Assembly (NCBI GenBank): GCA_006176705.1
Contig: QRFJ01003337.1
Span: 62,001-126,000 of the forward strand
Direction of reading: 5' to 3'
Origin: Cocos nucifera
Taxonomy: Eukaryota > Streptophyta > Magnoliopsida > Arecales > Arecaceae
Length of the DNA: 64,000 nucleotides
Part shown: positions 58,794 through 64,000 of the stretch, one piece after another
Numbering within the stretch: position 1 is the stretch's first letter
Layout: every line of letters begins with the position of its first letter
Translations under genes and position numbers: made by a program
Notes under the pieces: model-generated
Told to the model about the DNA's origin: nothing
The model's input: the letters and a program-made list of their open reading frames with translations, nothing else
Database searches by the model: none

Positions 58794-58798
58794 AATCT

Positions 58799-59640
58799 CT
58801 TATTTGAAATTGATTGTGCATATTCATCTCTAAATAAAATTATGTGCACAATCCAATTAAACAAGATAAGATAAGGATTTTATCACTCTTTCTTGGCCCA
58901 CAAATAACCAACCAGCATCTCTCATTAACCTAATCCTAATTTAAAATCTATTAGACATTAGCCTTGGGAGCTTGAGCTCATTAGAACAAGAAATCCTAAG
59001 AGCTGGATCGGATTAGGGTTAGTCAGTTTGACTGGTGTCTAAGGCAAGTAGTTCAGAAACCATCCTGAAGAAAGATGGTTACTTAATTAATTTCGTTAGC
59101 TTAACTGGTCAAGACAATTGGTGTTTAAAAAAAGCAATGAAGGGGCTCCCACCGACCTTACACTTACCTGGTTAGTTGAATGATTGAGCTTATACTTAGA
59201 GGGCTTGAAGGTAACCTTGGCAGTTAGAAGCTATCTATATCTATAATAATCCTTAGTCAGAATTGATTGCGTAATTTGATTGCTAACTAAACATCAAACA
59301 TAATCGCAATTAATTCTTCTCTCTCTTCTTAGCTCTAAGACTCCTTAGGTTCTCTTCTTTAAAAATCTTTTATTTCTTTCTTCTTCTTTTCTCTTCCTCT
59401 CTAAAAAAATAATAATAAAATAAAATAAAAAATTAAATTAAATTAAATTAAATTAAAAATAATAAAATTTAAAAATAAATTAAAAAATAATAAAAAATTT
59501 AAAAATAATTAAATAATAATAAAATTTAAAAATAAAAATAATAAAATAATTTTTAAAAATAAATAAATTAATAAAAGAAATTTTTGATCCACACATTAGG
59601 GTTACACTAGTACTTGCATGGTAAGAGATCATTTTTCTTG
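58799..59640 (+). other. Leader of element G after insert F
   Basis: Non-coding. Includes phrases of the E/F leader in opposite orientation (GGTGTCTAAGGC, GAGCTCATTAG). 59400-59585 is A/T-only low-complexity sequence built of AAATT and TAATAAAA-like units. Confidence 0.65.
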
Positions 59641-61400
59641 ACCTAATTAAACTCAATCATGAAATTGAATGGCTGATCTACATTAAACTTGATAATCAAA
59701 TGGCTGAAAATCCTGAAAACTACCTAGGCAGAGGAAGAAATATTTTATTCTTTCTATCTATAATGCATGAACTTGTATCCACTTATCCGATATCTTTCCA
59801 AGTTATTATAAGATCAAGTTAACAACAATCCAAATGCTTCCATCTTTCTATAAAAATACCAATGAAGATCCTCATGAGCATCTATATGAGTTTTTAGAAG
59901 TTTGCTCTATGGTAAAAATCCAAAATTTTACTAATGATGCCCTTAGACTAATCTTATTCTCTTTTTTATTAAAAGATAAAACCAAGTACTAGGTTGGCAC
60001 AATAGGAAGATGAATCAAAACTTGGGCTGAATTGCAATATGAATTTCGTAAGAAATTTTATTTCATAGATTGAACCATCACCATGAGGCAAGCCATCATT
60101 GGATTTGCTTAGCTTTCAGGAGAACAAATTCATGAGTCATGAAAAACTTAAGAAATTTCTTAGAAAATGTCCACACCATGGTCTATCTAAGTGGCAAATT
60201 GTTCAAGCTTTCTATGAGAATTTAGGAGATCAATATAGACAGATGGTAGATGCATCTTATGGAGGTACATTCATTAGCAAAAGTGAGGATGAAGCCTATA
60301 TCTTATTTGAAATTTTAAGTGAAACCTATATCTTATTTGAAATTTTAAGTGAAAACTCAATCAACCATGCTTTACTATCTTCCTATAAAAGATCGATTCC
60401 TCACAAGCGGATAGGAATCTATGAATTTAAATATCCAAACTCTAGTTTTAAGGCTGACTTGAATCTAATAGCATAAAAAGTAGATAAAGTCGACCTTCTT
60501 GCCCAAAAATTAGATCAATTCCTAACCCTGGATCAATAATCTCCTACACGATATATACCATCTTCTAATTATCAGAAGATTTATTCTATCTATGCTAGCC
60601 CAACCCATCATGTGAGTAAATGTCAGATGGCTACACAGTTTTCATCTTTCATCCAAGAACAAGTTCAAGATGCATAAGGCTATTCCAAGCTAGTTAATGA
60701 CTCTTTTTCAAACTTATATAACCTAAGTCGGAGGAACCACCTTAATTTTTCTTAGATACCTCAACAGACTCAGGCTCAGACCTAAATTTCATCGATGCAG
60801 AACTACCAAAATAGGCCCCAATACCAGAACTATGCCTATAATAATGGTCAGCCTAGTCAGTCTATCCAGCCACTGTACTATAATTAGCCATCATACCCAT
60901 CTCCTCAACAAACCAATCTAGCCTATGATAGGACTAACCAACTGCAATACTTAATTTTGACTCAATAGTAATCCATCACTAAGCTAGAAGCATAAATAGG
61001 ATAATTAGCTGAGTCTACCATGAGGAGAGAACTAGATTAATTACAAGCCAACTGATAGTAAATCCCATAAACAACCTACCTAATATCTACCAACCATTCG
61101 AACCTAATTATCAATCCAATATTCCACCTAAGAATCTTCAATTTAAGAATGCCAAAGTAATTTCTGAGCTTAGAAGTGATAGAATTCTTGAGGATCCATA
61201 CCAAGATCAGGTGAGAGAGGCTAATACTGATGCTAGCCAAAATAAAAATTTAGAAGAAGAGGTTAGTATTGAAACTAATCATATAGAAGAACATGAGCCT
61301 AAAACTGGTACTGATACTAATTCTAATTTGAATGCAGACAAAGAAAAGAAGAGAACAAAAGATTTATCCAAGACATAAAAACCAAAAGTCTCATTCTCTT
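59641..61400 (+). pseudogene. gag of element G (broken)
   Basis: The early part (MAENPENYLGRG near 59702, then TFQVI-type pieces) has many stops. The open piece 60099-60476 holds the Gag core end KLKKFLRKCPHHGLSKWQIVQAFYENLGDQYRQMVDASYGGTF, equivalent to LLRRCPHHQLPVWLQVQTFYNGL in A. An exact 30-base tandem duplication (60295-60354) adds ten residues (YILFEILSET) in frame. The C-terminal Gln/Tyr-rich part (60780-60960) and an acidic part (61200-61370) follow with stops. CCHC knuckle only faint (HHVSKCQM). Confidence 0.78.
60295..60354 (+). repeat. 30-bp exact tandem duplication in G gag
   Basis: Two adjacent identical 30-base copies (60295-60324, 60325-60354) keep the reading frame. No divergence between copies, so it arose late in the element's life. 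Confidence 0.9.
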
Positions 61401-63013
61401 TAGCCCTAGAAGCTAGCTCTTCTCACAAAAAGCAAAGGGCATGCAATGAAGAACCAATAGAGTTGTTTAAGTAAGTTCAGATTAATCTACCTCCAAAATT
61501 GAAGTTGTCTTTAGGCAATATGAATATTTAGAACCAAATGACGCCCTCCCAATACCCATTACATCAGAATTAACTCCTAACCCAAAAACTTAATTTATGA
61601 GTATTTTAGAAGAACAAATAAGAGAAATCCTTGAGAAATAAGGGTCTGAGATTGGGTTTGCAAACTATCTTCCTAAAATTAGCAATGAATTTATCAATAA
61701 AGGGATCATAAGCTATTTTTCTACGATTGACAATCCACAATCATTGAAATTTGTCAATCCAATATTTGATATGGGATAGGTAGAATCATAAAATCTGGCT
61801 GAAGATATTAAACTTAGCGCTCCTAGAAGGCAATCTAGATCTTTTCAGTTTGATTTTATTTTTTTTTAGTTTTTTTAGTTTTTTTTAGTTATTTCAATAT
61901 GGCCTATGTCGAATAAGTTGGAGGGAGAGCCAAATCATCAAGATCCATGCTAGACCAAAAATGCATTGAGTCAAGTGTATTCTTTCCTATTCTTTATTAC
62001 ATCCTTTATTTTTCTTTCTCCATTTAGGATAATGTCAATTAAGTTGAGGAAAAGAATAATAAAAATTTTAAAATTTTAAGTCCTTGAAGAAGTTAATGTT
62101 TAGCATTTAGGTATCTAATTACACTTAAGAATCGAGTTAAACTAAGTATTTTTATTAAAAAAAATTGATGTATAGATCAGAAAATTTGTGAGATACTAAG
62201 AAATCAAGTATTAAGAAAATCCAATAAAAAGTTAAGTCTAGAATATAAATAATTTTTTTTTGAGCATTTCTAACTTTTTCTGCCAGCATTAAAGAAGAGT
62301 TTACTTTTTATAGACTTGTGTAGGGTAACTATATATTTCTTCATAAAAATTATTTTTAAAATAAAATAATTTTTAAGTACTTCTCATGAAGTAACCAGAC
62401 TTCTTTGTCTAAGCAAGTATTGAGTTTTACATCAAAAGATAAGAAGGATATAGAAGCTCGTTATAAAACTAGTCTTAACTCATAACCTATTTGATTTGAG
62501 CTAGTAAGCCCAAGGGATATTTTATACCTAGTGCCCTAAAGCCAACTAGTTTGTGAGCCATTGGCCCAAAATTTGCTACATGGATCAAACAGAAAGCTTA
62601 AGAGGTTAAGACACTCAATAGTGATACAATGTTTAAAAACATATATTTAGTTTTTTATCGAGTAATTGTTTCTCATTGCATAAGTAAGCAATGATATTCG
62701 TATCAAAAAATAGGCAATATGAATAAAAAAATTATCAATAAATAAAGGATGGAAGTGATAATATATTTGTCCATATGAAAGTTTAGATGATTTAGAGATA
62801 AAGATAGGGATAATTTAGAAAAAGTTCAAAAAAGTTTAATGTTCTTCACTTAAATTTTTTATTGGTTAAGTACTAATACCCCGATAACATGCCTCATTTA
62901 CGCTCTACTGAGCATCAATGGCCCTTTTAAAAATTACTTGGTGAAATTCAAAACTCTAAAGCTAAAAAATATCTAAAAATAAATTCTTTACTCGAGGATA
63001 AGCAAAGCTTCAG
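61401..63013 (+). other. Pol scar and 3' non-coding region of element G
   Basis: A short coding echo (KVQINLPPKLKLSLG-like, 61465-61510; the homologous place in Athila starts the protease region) is followed by no recognisable pol. From 61900 the sequence resembles the 3' region of A/D. No frame of note. Confidence 0.55.
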
Positions 63014-63023
63014 TTGGGGGGTG
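63014..63023 (+). other. Polypurine tract of element G
   Basis: TTGGGGGGTG directly before the LTR start TAATAAGTATC, identical to the G-run of element D. Confidence 0.85.
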
Positions 63024-64000
63024 TAATAAGTATCATAAATATATTAATAAAAATATTAATTTATGAATAATTTATCTTTATTTTTAAAAATTAATATTTT
63101 TATTTATTTTTTTAAAAATATTTATAAATAAAAAGATCTTATTTTTTTGATTCAAATGAAGCAAATTTGGAGCAAATTTGATATAAATTGACTCCAATAT
63201 AAAGATTTAAAGAAAAAAATAAAAAAAAACTGCTTAGCAGGTTTGCCTAAACCCACGGCCCAGTGCTCGCCAAGCTCGATTCGACTGTAGACCACCCACC
63301 CAGCCTAGGTGACATAAGCATGACATCATAAATCATGCAGCTCATCATGGATCGAGATGCAAGGGCATTTCAGACATTTCAAAAGAAAAGTAGGCAGTGA
63401 TTGGTTGAAGTCTTCTCAACATCATCCAATGGCCAGATCTTTTCCAAATCGTGATCCAACAGCTGATGGAAGCCCCCGACACTAATTCTAACTCCAAAGT
63501 GCCATCTAACGGCCAGAATTTTTCCATCAAGCATGTTCGAATGGCCAGAAGCCATTCCAACTCGATTTGGATTGATAAAATAGGATTTTTAGTGATTTTT
63601 TGAGCCTTTGGATTCCTATTTGATGGATAGAAGACCCAAAACTCAAAGATAACTCTATTCAACATGATTTAGGTGGTGTTTTAAATTGATTTACATCCAA
63701 ATTCCTCCATATATGCCGATCAACATACTGCTTTAATCTCATATTGGCTAATAGCAAAGGTCTCTCTTCTCCAACAACTATTTAAAGGACCGTAGGCCTT
63801 TAGAATTTATTATCTTCGATCAAGAAAAAGCTATATGGTACAGAGTAGGAGCTATGCTTGGGTTGATGGTTGTTTCAAGACAAACGATGTCGAGAGGAAG
63901 AGCTTGTCTTCTATGCCATCTCTATGCCAACGTTGATGCAAGATCTCTCAATTAAATTTAAGTTTTTATTTCTTTTCCTATCCTTTTGATTCCATGTATT
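63024..64000 (+). repeat. 3' LTR of element G (cut by window end)
   Basis: 977 bp visible, aligned with 49323-50310 and beyond. Starts TAATAAG (expected TGATAAG). By the length of the 5' LTR about 400 bp should lie beyond the window. Confidence 0.88.

Larger units (their letters stand above)
49323..64000 (+). mobile_element. Athila-like deletion derivative, element G (split by F, right end outside window)
   Basis: Plus-strand element: 5' LTR 49323-50694, primer site, leader to 51083, then insert F, resuming at 58799 with leader, gag, a 3' region and polypurine tract, and the 3' LTR from 63024 to the window end. I see gag but no protease core, RT, RNase H or integrase, so pol has been lost. 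The 3' region resembles that of A and D (phrases GTGTATTC, TTTATTTTTCTTTCTCC), which supports an Athila relation. Confidence 0.85.

Noticed and set aside
1..64000. tRNA, rRNA or other RNA genes
   Set aside because: No cloverleaf or conserved A/B-box pair was recognised; tRNA-like matches were only primer sites of retroelements.

Overview
The window looks like plant nuclear DNA that consists almost entirely of LTR retrotransposons inserted into one another. I found no host gene, no RNA gene and no bacterial-type feature. The elements are Ty3/gypsy of the Athila type (tRNA-Asp-like primer sites, DLGAS protease, FMDD reverse transcriptase) and the Tat type (YVDD reverse transcriptase, extra ORF with a Transposase_28-like domain), plus Ty1/copia pieces and a family of ~2.3 kb solo LTRs. 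A large-genome monocot such as a palm is my guess from the look of the repeats; the sequence does not prove it.

Layout. 1-2198: 3' end of an Athila copy (A') on the minus strand. 2199-2315: a short inverted piece. 2316-3180: N gap. 3181-12353: nearly complete Athila element A (minus). 12358-13796: a copia-type LTR (minus). 13797-33938: an old Athila-like remnant E (minus; 5' LTR and leader only), split by Tat element B (14513-27368, minus, TSD AAAAT) and by solo LTR P1 (28157-32791, plus, TSD CAATC), which itself contains solo LTR P2 (29742-32013, minus, TSD ATATC). 33939-46268: Tat remnant C (plus), split by Athila deletion derivative D (36097-43319, plus, TSD ACAGA) and solo LTR P3 (43835-46100, minus, TSD GAAAG). 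46269-47998: copia remnant H (minus). 47999-49322: start of a fourth LTR of the P family (P4, plus). From 49323 to the window end: Athila-like deletion derivative G (plus), split by a second one, F (51084-58793, minus, TSD AATCC/AATCT).

How it fits together. The boundaries and target duplications give an insertion order: E before B, E before P1 before P2, C before D and P3, P4 before G before F. Every coding region is broken by stops, frameshifts or deletions, so nothing here should move by itself. D, F and G have each lost most of pol while keeping LTRs, primer site and polypurine tract, so they have the layout of non-autonomous derivatives.

Most noteworthy: an apparently spliced antisense gene in B (three candidate introns, Transposase_28-like domain, coiled-coil tail); a ~115 bp tandem array beside it; a conserved 63-66 nt micro-exon-like block downstream of pol in three Athila copies; and repeated TG/CA to TA decay at LTR tips. 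The far left end (inverted piece plus gap) looks like an assembly fault. Coordinates of broken domains are approximate because they were read by eye.
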